Source of the DNA: JAZRGE01 sp045644025
GTDB lineage: Bacteria > Bacillota > Clostridia > Oscillospirales > Acutalibacteraceae
Length of the DNA stretch: 37,779 nucleotides
Direction: 5' to 3'
Assembly (NCBI GenBank): GCA_045644025.1
Contig: JAZRGE010000017.1
Span: forward strand, 1 to 37,779
Positions 15,761 to 22,525 of the stretch are shown piece after piece (position 1 is the first letter of the stretch; each line of letters opens with the position of its first letter). The notes beneath the pieces are model-generated. The model ran no database searches. It worked only from the letters and a program-made list of their open reading frames with translations, and was not told the DNA's origin. The translations under genes were made by a program, and so were the position numbers.

Positions 15761-17050
15761 CTATTCCTCCCTCTCTTTAGATTTATCACCGCGAAGCATA
15801 AACAATATGCAGAGCACCGCTGATGCGAAATAAACTATAAGATTCACAAAAGATGCGGCCGCCATCCATTGATTGAAGTTTGCCGACCACGGAAGTGAGC
15901 CGCCCTTTGTGGCGTTGGCCAGCACCATAAGCTGATTCACAAGGGTGAATACACTCAGCGCCACGCTAAGATGCAGGAACTTCCTTTCCTTATGCACAAG
16001 CCAAGCCGCCAGGCAGAATGGCAACACCGCCACCTGATACCTTTCGTGCATAGCAGGCATAAACATAAAAATGTGTTGCATTATAAAGAATGATGCCACA
16101 AACACGCAGCGCCTCTGGCCATAAATAAAGCAGACCGCCAGCATCACAAGCCCCAGCGCCACTAATATATAGCCAAGGTGAGCCCAGGTGATAGGCCCCA
16201 GCACATTTTGAGAATACTCCACCCAATTAAGGCCCAGCGCTCCGAAGAAATTAAAGGCATTAAGGGTGCAATATGGGTATTTACCGCCGCTGGAAAAATA
16301 AATCCCGGGGAAAAGAGTGAAATCGCGGCTTGCCACAGCAAAGGACAGAAAAACCGCCGCCACGCTTATTATGCCCACAGCAGCACAAAGGCCAAGCCTT
16401 TTGATACCCTTGAGAATTTCGGCCTTTTCTCGGCCGAGGAATACGTTGCACGTGTCCAAAAGTCCCAAAAGAAAAACTGGGGCAAAGAACAAACATTGGA
16501 ATTTTATCATGCAAGAAGCAGCAAAGACTACCGTGCTTGCGACCGCCTTTTCACGGCGCATCAACCAGAAGGCCAACAGCAGGAGGAAGCACATCACCGA
16601 ATCTGTTTGCCCCCACACCGCCGAATTGAAGAACATGGAAGGATTCAGCACCCAAAAAGCTGCGGCCGCAAGGCCCAGCTCGGCTTCGCCTTCCCTGCCG
16701 CCCATAGCGTAGAACAGCCAGGCGGCAGCTACATCGAAAACAATGGGGATCAGCTTTAAGAATAGCATGTCCGCCATTTCGTAAGTATCCGGGGGCACAA
16801 TTTTATAAAGCAGACTTATGGGATACACCAGCACTAAAAACAAAGGCGGATAATCCAATGCAATAGCGTCGGCGCGGCCGTAAATATCAAAGAAGCCGTT
16901 TTGAAAATCCAATATCCATTGGCGATACCAATAGGTGTCGTACCTATTAGTGATAAAAACACCCACGCCAAGGCGCAGCACAAGTCCCAGCGCAAGGAGA
17001 TAGAAAACGGCCGTAGCCAGATCTCTTTTTTGCCCGATCCTGTGCTCCAT
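15761..17050 (-). CDS. GT-C family membrane glycosyltransferase
   Basis: A 429-aa multi-pass membrane protein with about 10 helices, resembling ALG6/GT57- or GT87-type polyprenyl-phosphate-sugar transferases. The landmarks are an early loop with NRYDTYWYRQWI, the DYPPLFLVLVYP motif (about residues 65-76) and LNPSMFFNSAVWGQTDS (about 135-152). It would use a lipid-linked sugar on the outer face of the membrane. The ATG is preceded by GGAGGAAAG. It is the first gene of the GT-C / YfhO / GT2 / rsmE operon. The acceptor is unknown. Confidence 0.82.
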   Translation of the reverse strand: MEHRIGQKRDLATAVFYLLALGLVLRLGVGVFITNRYDTYWYRQWILDFQNGFFDIYGRADAIALDYPPLFLVLVYPISLLYKIVPPDTYEMADMLFLKLIPIVFDVAAAWLFYAMGGREGEAELGLAAAAFWVLNPSMFFNSAVWGQTDSVMCFLLLLAFWLMRREKAVASTVVFAASCMIKFQCLFFAPVFLLGLLDTCNVFLGREKAEILKGIKRLGLCAAVGIISVAAVFLSFAVASRDFTLFPGIYFSSGGKYPYCTLNAFNFFGALGLNWVEYSQNVLGPITWAHLGYILVALGLVMLAVCFIYGQRRCVFVASFFIMQHIFMFMPAMHERYQVAVLPFCLAAWLVHKERKFLHLSVALSVFTLVNQLMVLANATKGGSLPWSANFNQWMAAASFVNLIVYFASAVLCILFMLRGDKSKEREE

Positions 17051-17097
17051 TTTCTTTCCTCCCTCAGCCGAAACCCATTTCAGCGCTATAATATATT

Positions 17098-17126
17098 ATA
17101 ATAACATCAAATATATAGATATTCAA
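17098..17126 (-). promoter_or_regulatory. Promoter of the GT-C/YfhO/GT2/rsmE operon
   Basis: On the minus strand, TTGAAT (17126-17121) and TATTAT (17103-17098) are spaced by 17 bases, about 47 bases before the GT-C start. The surroundings are AT-rich and alternative -10 boxes (TATAAT) overlap. Confidence 0.6.
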
Positions 17127-17187
17127 TAGATTAAATGCTCCTGCCGCCTAAAGTGTTCAAAAATTTTCAAAAACTTTATTTTAGGGC

Positions 17188-17215
17188 TTGACTTATTTGG
17201 GAAAAACTATATAAT
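17188..17215 (+). promoter_or_regulatory. Promoter of the tRNA-Gln gene
   Basis: TTGACT (17188-17193) and TATAAT (17210-17215) have a 16-bp spacer and end 20 bases before the tRNA. The match is strong for a stable RNA gene. Confidence 0.75.
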
Positions 17216-17235
17216 ATATTTTGCTGAATAAATTT

Positions 17236-17309
17236 TGCGGAATTGTGTAAAGGTAGCACGGCAGACTCTGACTCTGTTTGTCTGGGTTCGAATCCTAGTT
17301 CCGCAGCCA
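17236..17309 (+). tRNA. tRNA-Gln (anticodon CTG)
   Basis: A complete cloverleaf of 74 nt. The acceptor TGCGGAA pairs with TTCCGCA, including the U1-A72 pair characteristic of glutamine tRNAs. The D-stem is GTG/CAC, the anticodon stem GCAGA/TCTGT, the anticodon loop CTCTGAC gives CTG at 17268-17270, and the T-arm is CTGGG-TTCGAAT-CCTAG. The discriminator base is G and the CCA end is encoded (17307-17309). It has its own promoter and terminator and stands alone. Confidence 0.96.
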
Positions 17310-17311
17310 CG

Positions 17312-17341
17312 CGGTGTGTTCGAAAGAGCACACCGTTTTTT
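17312..17341 (+). terminator. Terminator of the tRNA-Gln gene
   Basis: CGGTGTGTTC-GAAA-GAGCACACCG is a 10-bp stem (one G-U pair) capped by a stable GAAA tetraloop and followed by six T residues, starting 3 bases after the CCA end. Confidence 0.94.
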
Positions 17342-17399
17342 CTTGCTTTTTGGTGGGTTGTGTGATATAAGGATAGAGTTGGATTTTAGGGGTGAGAAA

Positions 17400-17942
17400 A
17401 TGAAAGAAATAATAGCACAGGTAATCGGAATTATTGCGGCTGCAATTGTAATACTCTCTTTTCAGCAGAAAAAGCAAAGAACAGTTATAATCTGGCAAAT
17501 GACAGGGCAGCTGCTCTTTTCGATAAACTACCTAATGCTGGGCATACCCACCGGTGCCTGCCTTAATTTTCTTGGGTTCGCCCGCGGAATTATATACTCC
17601 AACAAAGAAAAGTTTCACGCCGAAAGGCCGATCTGGCTAATCCTTTCCATCGCTTCCTTCTTTTGTGCCTATCTGGCAGGCTTTCTGTTCTTTGGAGCCG
17701 AGCCTACCATAGCCAATATCGCCGTTAATTTTATGCCCGTGGTTGCCATCACGCTTGCCACAATAAGTTTTCGCGCCAAAACAGCGGCCACGGTACGCCG
17801 CCTGGGGCTTATCAGCTCTCCGCTTTGGCTCACCTACAACATCATAAACTTCACGCTCGGCGGAATTATATGCGAGATATTCAATCTTATCTCCATAATT
17901 GTTGGTATGATCCGATTAGATATAAAAAAGCAGCAGGTTTAG
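17400..17942 (+). CDS. YgjV-family small membrane protein
   Basis: A 180-aa protein with five or six hydrophobic helices and short loops. It matches the bacterial inner membrane protein YgjV family (Imp-YgjV): Q-x-I-G-I-I-A-A-A-I-V-I-L-S-F-Q at the start, then Q-L-L-F-S-I-N-Y-L-M-L-G and G-F-A-R-G-I-I-Y. The function of the family is unknown. The ATG at 17400 follows GGGGTGAG by 4-5 bases; the frame is open further upstream but only through the tRNA gene. A terminator overlaps its stop. Confidence 0.83.
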   Translation: MKEIIAQVIGIIAAAIVILSFQQKKQRTVIIWQMTGQLLFSINYLMLGIPTGACLNFLGFARGIIYSNKEKFHAERPIWLILSIASFFCAYLAGFLFFGAEPTIANIAVNFMPVVAITLATISFRAKTAATVRRLGLISSPLWLTYNIINFTLGGIICEIFNLISIIVGMIRLDIKKQQV

Positions 17943-17962
17943 CACCTGCTGTTTGCTTTTTT
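17931..17962 (+). terminator. Terminator of the YgjV-like gene
   Basis: CAGCAGGT-TTAGC-ACCTGCTG forms an 8-bp stem overlapping the stop codon. Six A residues lie before it and TTTGCTTTTTT after it. Confidence 0.88.
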
Positions 17963-18018
17963 GGGGCATTTATGCTACAATTAACCTAAATAATGATTTA
18001 AGTGAAAGTATGCTGAAA

Positions 18019-18141
18019 ATGGAATTCAACATTAAACTTCAAGAGCTGCGAAAAAGCAGATCACTCACCCAGTAAGAGCTGGCGTCCGCCCTTACGCTGA
18101 TATTTCAAAACATAAAGGCTCTCACAATTATTCATAAATAA
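18019..18141 (+). pseudogene. Decayed XRE-type regulator gene
   Basis: ATG at 18019 opens a frame reading MEFNIKLQELRKSRSLTQ, the classic start of a Cro/CI-type HTH protein. The next codon is TAA (18073-18075) exactly where these proteins have Glu (LTQEELA). After the stop the frame continues ELASALTLIFQN, the next part of the HTH, then runs into unrelated residues and a second stop at 18139-18141. A single G-to-T change (GAG or GAA to TAA-type stop) plus 3' truncation would explain it. Confidence 0.72.
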
Positions 18142-18249
18142 GAGCGACACGAATAGTGTCGCCCCTGCCACGCTGCGTTTCTTGCTTCAATGCTCCCCTG
18201 CCACTAGAGTGTGTTTGGGCGAAAACCTAATACACAAAAGGAGCAGAAA

Positions 18250-18386
18250 ATGAAGAAAGAAAATTTTAGATGGTTGTGGGCAGGCTGATCTCGGGAGTGC
18301 ATTGGCTCAGCGATATCGTGGGCGGCGTGCTGCTGAGCAGCGGCCTTGTGATGCTCTACCGCTTCGCGGTGGGGATAATGGAATAA
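18250..18386 (+). pseudogene. Remnant of a PAP2-family phosphatase gene
   Basis: A good ribosome site (AAAAGGAGC) precedes ATG 18250, which opens MKKENFRWLWAG and then hits TGA at 18286. In another frame, 18273-18386 reads GRLISGVHWLSDIVGG followed by VLLSSGLVMLYRF and a stop. This is the C-terminal catalytic motif of PAP2 phosphatases (G-x-H-x-x-x-D). The two ends appear joined by a large internal deletion that removed the middle of the gene and shifted the frame. The intact gene would be about 550-700 bases long. Confidence 0.7.
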
Positions 18387-18486
18387 TAAAACATTAGAAT
18401 GCACTTTATTTGTTTACCTATACACTAATTTCATAAATCATCCATAATATAACTCTATATTTATTTTCCTACAAGGTGGTGTCATA

Positions 18487-19005
18487 ATGAGAGAGAAACT
18501 TCAAATATTGGGAGCCCTAATAATAGCCTTTGTCTCGCTATATCTTTATAGGCGCTTACAGCAACGCTTGCTGCAGCCCGCACAAGCCGAACTCGGCAAG
18601 GTATATCTGCCTAAACCTTTAGCGTATGTAGGAGTATTGGATTCCGCTTTATTTCTTGTTATTGCCGCCGAAGCTTTTATATCCAATGCCCCACTGTGGA
18701 CAATAATTGTCTTTCTTTTGCTCTCGCTATTGGGAATAATCTTAATTATTGCTTTTGTGAATTGCAGAATTTCTTATGACCAAGACGGGTTTATTCACAA
18801 AAGTTTTTTCGGCATAAAAAGAAAATTCACTTATGAACAAGTCACTGCAATCAAAGAAAATACAAACGAAATATTCCTTTATATAGGGAATAAAAAGGTA
18901 ATGGTAGACAAACTATCAGCAGGCGGAGACGATTTTCTCAATCTTGTTAGACAAAAATATCAAGCATTGCACAACGGGCAAACTCTTCCGAAAATACATA
19001 AATAA
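18487..19005 (+). CDS. Membrane protein of unknown function (DUF6560-like)
   Basis: A 172-aa protein with an N-terminal helix (about 6-22), two further helices (about 48-66 and 70-91) and a soluble C-terminal half. The C-terminal half (FVNCRISYDQDGFIHKSFFGIKRKF... then YIGNKKVMVDKLSAGGDDFL) looks like a small PH-like beta domain found in membrane proteins such as DUF6560, a tentative match. It follows AAGGTGG by 6-7 bases. Its base composition is AT-rich, and it lies in the accessory zone after the tRNA, downstream of two decayed genes. No function can be given. Confidence 0.7.
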   Translation: MREKLQILGALIIAFVSLYLYRRLQQRLLQPAQAELGKVYLPKPLAYVGVLDSALFLVIAAEAFISNAPLWTIIVFLLLSLLGIILIIAFVNCRISYDQDGFIHKSFFGIKRKFTYEQVTAIKENTNEIFLYIGNKKVMVDKLSAGGDDFLNLVRQKYQALHNGQTLPKIHK

Positions 19006-19041
19006 ATCAGTTAGCGACAAAGCAAAAAGCAAAACAAAAAG

Positions 19042-19074
19042 AAACCCCGAAACTGTAGCAGTTTCGGGGTTTTG
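19042..19074. terminator. Bidirectional terminator between the DUF6560-like gene and rpsI
   Basis: AACCCCGAAACTG-TAG-CAGTTTCGGGGTT is a 13-bp perfect stem followed by TTGTTG, with A-rich sequence on the other side that provides a T-run for the minus strand. Confidence 0.92.
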
Positions 19075-19086
19075 TTGTAAGAGTAA

Positions 19087-19485
19087 TTATCTCTTGCTGA
19101 ACTGGGGAGCTCTACGGGCGCCTTTGAGGCCGTATTTCTTACGCTCTTTCATTCTGGGATCGCGGGTGAGGAAGCCGGCCTTCTTAAGAGTGCCGCGGAG
19201 CTCTGCATCATACTGCAGAAGGGCACGGGAAAGGCCATGGCGGATAGCACCGGCCTGGCCGGTAACACCGCCGCCGGATACACGGCAAACGATATCGAAC
19301 TTATCGTTGGTGCCGGTGAGAGCCAGGGGCTGACGAGCGATGAGCTTCAATGTCTCAAGGCCAAAGTAGTTATCGATATCACGATCGTTGATGGTGATCT
19401 TGCCGGTACCGCTATATACGCGAACACGGGCAACGGAACTCTTTCTTCTGCCGGTTCCGTAGAAATAAGGCTTGCTATCGTACAT
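19087..19485 (-). CDS. rpsI: 30S ribosomal protein S9
   Basis: Ribosomal protein S9 (uS9), 132 aa. It has the Y-x-G-T-G-R-R-K-S-S-V-A-R-V start, ITINDRDIDNYFGLET, and the conserved C-terminal tail KKYGLKGARRAPQFSKR that reaches into the P site. ATG at 19485 is preferred over a TTG two codons earlier because AAGGAGG is then 9 bases away. It follows rplM by 14 bases in the standard rplM-rpsI unit. Confidence 0.98.
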   Translation of the reverse strand: MYDSKPYFYGTGRRKSSVARVRVYSGTGKITINDRDIDNYFGLETLKLIARQPLALTGTNDKFDIVCRVSGGGVTGQAGAIRHGLSRALLQYDAELRGTLKKAGFLTRDPRMKERKKYGLKGARRAPQFSKR

Positions 19486-19499
19486 TTTCAATTTCCTCC

Positions 19500-19928
19500 T
19501 TAAAATACTACGGTCTCGGGCTGCTGAGCAGCGTGATTGTGGGCTTCGCCACGGTAAACTCTGAGCCTGGTGAGAGCAGCACGGCCGATGGTGTTATCAG
19601 GGATCATACCCTTAACAGCCAGCTCAACAGCCAGCTCGGGGCGCTCAGCCATCAGAGTCTTATACTGGACAGCCTTGAGGCCGCCAACATAACCTGTGTG
19701 ACGATAATACATCTTCTGATCCAGCTTCTTGCCGGTGAGAACGATCTTCTCTGCATTGATGATCACAACGCTATCGCCGCAATCAACGTGAGGAGTGTAC
19801 TCGGGTTTGATTTTTCCGCGAAGAATATCAGCGGCCTTAACAGCAACACTACCGAGAGTCTTGCCGGCGGCATCAATAACATACCACTTGCGCTTGATAT
19901 CCTGGGGTTTTGCCATAAAAGTGGACAT
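19500..19928 (-). CDS. rplM: 50S ribosomal protein L13
   Basis: Ribosomal protein L13 (uL13), 142 aa, full length. Landmarks are KRKWYVIDAAGKTLGSVA, the VVIINAEKIVLTGKK stretch, YYRHTGYVGGLK and GMIPDN. The ATG follows GGAGGT at a good distance. The gene has its own promoter; the leader is only about 40 bases, so there is no room for the L13 leader RNA known upstream of some Firmicutes rplM genes. Confidence 0.98.
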   Translation of the reverse strand: MSTFMAKPQDIKRKWYVIDAAGKTLGSVAVKAADILRGKIKPEYTPHVDCGDSVVIINAEKIVLTGKKLDQKMYYRHTGYVGGLKAVQYKTLMAERPELAVELAVKGMIPDNTIGRAALTRLRVYRGEAHNHAAQQPETVVF

Positions 19929-19973
19929 TGCAATTACCTCCGTGAATTTCCTTAATTTTTTTCGTGCTTGGCT

Positions 19974-20002
19974 ATGATAACATAAGAAAAAGGTGTTGTC
20001 AA
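19974..20002 (-). promoter_or_regulatory. Promoter of rplM-rpsI
   Basis: On the minus strand a consensus TTGACA (20002-19997) and TATCAT (19979-19974) are 17 bases apart, about 46 bases before rplM. The -35 box sits in the centre of the hairpin at 19986-20011. Confidence 0.85.
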
Positions 20003-20011
20003 CACCTTTTT
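19986..20011 (-). terminator. Terminator-like hairpin downstream of trmL, containing the rplM -35 box
   Basis: AAAAAGGTGTT and AACACCTTTTT form an 11-bp perfect inverted repeat around a 3-base centre. Read on the minus strand it ends in CCTTTTTCTT, so it can terminate the dnaX-recR-manA-trmL operon. The centre, GTTGACAAC, is the -35 region of the next promoter. Confidence 0.72.
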
Positions 20012-20048
20012 CGAATCAATTTTAACTTTTAGGGTAGTATCTCTGTTT

Positions 20049-20083
20049 TGCTCGTTTTTTCTCTCGTTTTCTCTCGTTTTCTC
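20049..20083. repeat. Short 10-bp tandem repeat downstream of trmL
   Basis: CTCTCGTTTT occurs twice in perfect tandem (20061-20080), with partial copies on both sides (GCTCGTTTTTT before, CTCATTT after). The minus strand is a pure purine-rich run. It lies in the untranslated stretch just after trmL. Confidence 0.7.
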
Positions 20084-20102
20084 ATTTGCGATTTTTAAAA
20101 AA

Positions 20103-20600
20103 CTACCATTTATATCTATGCAACTGGCCGAAATTTTGCAATTGGGGGAAATCCCATTGGCGCAGCACTTCGTAGACCGCCACACAGACTGTGTTGGAAA
20201 GATTGAGGCTTCTTGCCTCTCCGCGCATAGGCAGGCGAACACATTCCTCGGGATGCTGCAAGAGAAGCTCTTCGGGCAGTCCTGCAGTCTCCTTGCCAAA
20301 GATAAGGAAGCTATTCTCGGGATAATCCTTTTCGCAATAGGTGTGCTGAGCCTTGGTGGTGAAGAAAAAGAAGCTGCCGCCCTTATTTTTTTCCAGAAAA
20401 TCTTCCATATTATCATAATATGTGAGATCCAGCAGGTGCCAATAATCCAGGCCCGCTCTTTTAAGCTTTTTATCGTCTATCTCAAAGCCCATAGGGCGCA
20501 CGATATGAAGCCTGGCACCCGTGGCGGCGCATGTACGTGCCACGTTGCCCGTGTTTTGCGGAATTTCGGGCTCCACAAGCACAACGTTAAGAACAGCCAT
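20103..20600 (-). CDS. trmL: tRNA (cytidine(34)-2'-O)-methyltransferase
   Basis: A 165-aa minimal SPOUT methyltransferase (YibK/CspR/TrmL) that 2'-O-methylates the wobble base of certain tRNA-Leu. Motifs: VLVEPEIPQNTGNVARTCAATGARLH (motif 1, Asn for NTGN), LIFGKETAGLP (motif 2) and LPMRGEARSLNLSNTVCVAVYEVLRQ (motif 3), which together form the knot. Length and order are as usual. It starts 3 bases after manA and ends the operon. Confidence 0.96.
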   Translation of the reverse strand: MAVLNVVLVEPEIPQNTGNVARTCAATGARLHIVRPMGFEIDDKKLKRAGLDYWHLLDLTYYDNMEDFLEKNKGGSFFFFTTKAQHTYCEKDYPENSFLIFGKETAGLPEELLLQHPEECVRLPMRGEARSLNLSNTVCVAVYEVLRQWDFPQLQNFGQLHRYKW

Positions 20601-20603
20601 AAA

Positions 20604-21533
20604 CTACACCCCGCTCACAAGCAGCTTGCCACAACCCGAAAGAAGCATTTCTCCCCAGCCGGCAGGCACGAAGGCGCACTCCCCTGCCGCAAGACTTAAT
20701 TCTCCTGCCTGTACGTTGCCCTCAAGGCAAAGCAGGGCGGCAAAAGATTCTTCCCCCACCACGATTTTTTCGCTTTGGGGCACGTTCACCACATCGGCTG
20801 TGAAATACTCACACTCAGCAATTCTGGCGCAGGGAGCATCCACATTGTGCACCACGCCCTGCTGAGGGGGCTTGCGATCGGCCACCTTCATTGCCTTTTC
20901 TATATGAAGGGGGCGAGGTTGTCCGTCGGCTCCAAGGCGGCCGTAGTCGTACACACGATAGGTGAGATCGGAATTCTGCTGCACTTCGGCCACAAGCAAG
21001 CCTGCACCGATGGCGTGAACCGTGCCTGCAGGAATAAAGATGCTATCCCCTTTAGCAACGGTGATTTTATTAAGCAGATCGGTGACTGTGTTATCGGCGA
21101 TAGCCTTTTCGAATTCCTCGGCGCTCACTTCTCTATTGAATCCGGCATAAAGCGATGCACCGGGTTCACAATCCACCACGTACCACATCTCGGTCTTGCC
21201 ATATTCCCCTTCGTTCTTAAGGGCATATTCATCAGAAGGATGCACCTGCACCGAAAGATCCTTGGCAGCATCGATAAGCTTTATAAGCACGGGGAATGCA
21301 GGAAACTTTTGGGCACGGCTGCCCCAGACCTGCTTTCCCTCTGCGGCCAACGCATGGGAAAGGGTCTCACCTTTATATTCTCCATCAGCAATAAAACAGG
21401 GTCCGTTGTCTCTGGCAGACAGGACCCATGCTTCGGCGGTGACTCCGCCGCTGCCGATGTTGTACTGATCGTAAAGTCTGGTGCCACCCCAAATATAATC
21501 CTTGCAGGTGGGAATAAGCTTTACAGGTTTCAT
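20604..21533 (-). CDS. manA: Class I mannose-6-phosphate isomerase
   Basis: A 309-aa zinc enzyme of the cupin fold that interconverts mannose 6-phosphate and fructose 6-phosphate. The zinc ligands are visible in QVHPSD (Gln, His), KTEMWYV (Glu) and GTVHAIG (His), in a protein of the short Bacillus-type length. An arginine in the YRVYDYGR segment completes the active site. ATG at 21533 is chosen; a GTG three codons earlier is possible, and the only ribosome site is a weak GGTG. It sits between recR and trmL in the same direction, 24 bases after recR. Confidence 0.95.
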   Translation of the reverse strand: MKPVKLIPTCKDYIWGGTRLYDQYNIGSGGVTAEAWVLSARDNGPCFIADGEYKGETLSHALAAEGKQVWGSRAQKFPAFPVLIKLIDAAKDLSVQVHPSDEYALKNEGEYGKTEMWYVVDCEPGASLYAGFNREVSAEEFEKAIADNTVTDLLNKITVAKGDSIFIPAGTVHAIGAGLLVAEVQQNSDLTYRVYDYGRLGADGQPRPLHIEKAMKVADRKPPQQGVVHNVDAPCARIAECEYFTADVVNVPQSEKIVVGEESFAALLCLEGNVQAGELSLAAGECAFVPAGWGEMLLSGCGKLLVSGV

Positions 21534-21557
21534 ACAAAACACCGCTTTTCTTTAATT

Positions 21558-22157
21558 TTATATCTCGTTCCTACCCTCTAAAGCTCGGGTAAGAGTAACT
21601 TCATCGGCATATTCAAGATCGCCGCCCACGGGCACGCCGTAGGCCAAGCGGGAGACCTTTACCCCCATCGGCTTCAACAATCTGGAAATATAACTGGCTG
21701 TGGCTTCGCCCTCCACGGTGGGGTTGGTGGCCATTATCACTTCCTGCACACTTTCATCGGCCAGGCGAGACATAAGTTCCTTTATCTTAAGCTTATCGGG
21801 GCCGATACCATCCAGCGGGGAAAGAGCTCCGTGAAGCACGTGATAAACTCCCGAAAACTCCCTTGTGCGCTCAAAGGCCATAACATCCTGAGCATCTTCC
21901 ACCACGCAGATAGTAGTCTTATCCCTGGAAGGATTGGCACATATTTCGCACACGTCCTTATCAGTCATATTCTGGCAGACCGAGCAAAGATGGATCGTCT
22001 GCTTGGCTTTTATCACTGTGTCTGCAAATTTTTTGGCCGATTCCTCGGGCAGAGAAAGCACGTGAAAAGCCAGCCGCTGGGCAGTCTTTCGTCCAATACC
22101 CGGCAGCCTTGCGAACTGATCGATCAGCTCCTGAAGGGCAGAAACATTATACTGCAT
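21558..22157 (-). CDS. recR: Recombination mediator protein RecR
   Basis: A 199-aa DNA-binding protein that works with RecO and RecF to load RecA. The helix-hairpin-helix LPGIGRKTAQRLAFH is at about residues 18-32. The four-cysteine zinc finger uses C58, C61, C70 and C73. A Toprim domain (about 81-176) with VVEDAQDVMAFE and MATNPTVEGEATA follows. It starts 2 bases after ebfC, in the conserved dnaX-ebfC-recR order. Confidence 0.98.
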   Translation of the reverse strand: MQYNVSALQELIDQFARLPGIGRKTAQRLAFHVLSLPEESAKKFADTVIKAKQTIHLCSVCQNMTDKDVCEICANPSRDKTTICVVEDAQDVMAFERTREFSGVYHVLHGALSPLDGIGPDKLKIKELMSRLADESVQEVIMATNPTVEGEATASYISRLLKPMGVKVSRLAYGVPVGGDLEYADEVTLTRALEGRNEI

Positions 22158-22159
22158 GA

Positions 22160-22501
22160 TTAAAAGAGACCGGGCATACCGGGAAGGTTGAGCCCACCGG
22201 TGATAGCGCCCATTCTGGCTTCGGAATCGGCAGCAGCTTTTGCAATAGCAGAATTAACAGCGGCCATCACAAGGTCTTCAAGCATCTCCACATCTTCGGG
22301 ATCAACCACATCGGGGGAGATCTTAACCATTGTGAGCTCGTGCTTGCCGTTCACTGTGGCTTCAACCATACCGTTGCCTGCATCGGCAGTGTATTCGGTT
22401 TCTTCCAGTTCGGCCTGCAGAGCGGCCATATCATCTTGCATTTTCTGGACCTGCTTCAGCATATTATTGGTGCTGGGGCCCTGAGGAATTCTTGCTTTCA
22501 T
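22160..22501 (-). CDS. ebfC: YbaB/EbfC-family nucleoid-associated protein
   Basis: A 113-aa DNA-binding protein that forms dimers and coats DNA. It has the N-terminal coiled helix (MLKQVQKMQDDMAALQAELEE), the strand pair VEATVNGKHELTMVKISPDVVDPEDVEMLEDLV and a Gly/Met-rich C-terminus GGLNLPGMPGLF typical of the family. It is located between dnaX and recR as in most bacteria. Confidence 0.96.
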   Translation of the reverse strand: MKARIPQGPSTNNMLKQVQKMQDDMAALQAELEETEYTADAGNGMVEATVNGKHELTMVKISPDVVDPEDVEMLEDLVMAAVNSAIAKAAADSEARMGAITGGLNLPGMPGLF

Positions 22502-22525
22502 ATCTATTCTCCGTTCAGTTTATAA

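Noticed and set aside
17235..17399. N-terminal extension of the YgjV-like protein
   Set aside because: The frame upstream of ATG 17400 passes through the tRNA-Gln and its terminator and cannot be coding.
18144..18162. Hairpin GCGACAC-GAATA-GTGTCGC as terminator
   Set aside because: It has a good 7-bp stem but no T-run on either strand; it may be a relic of the decayed region.
19929..19973. L13 leader RNA upstream of rplM
   Set aside because: The transcript start set by the consensus promoter leaves only about 40 bases, without the needed structure.
20049..20083. CRISPR-like repeat
   Set aside because: The units are 10 bases in direct tandem with no spacers.
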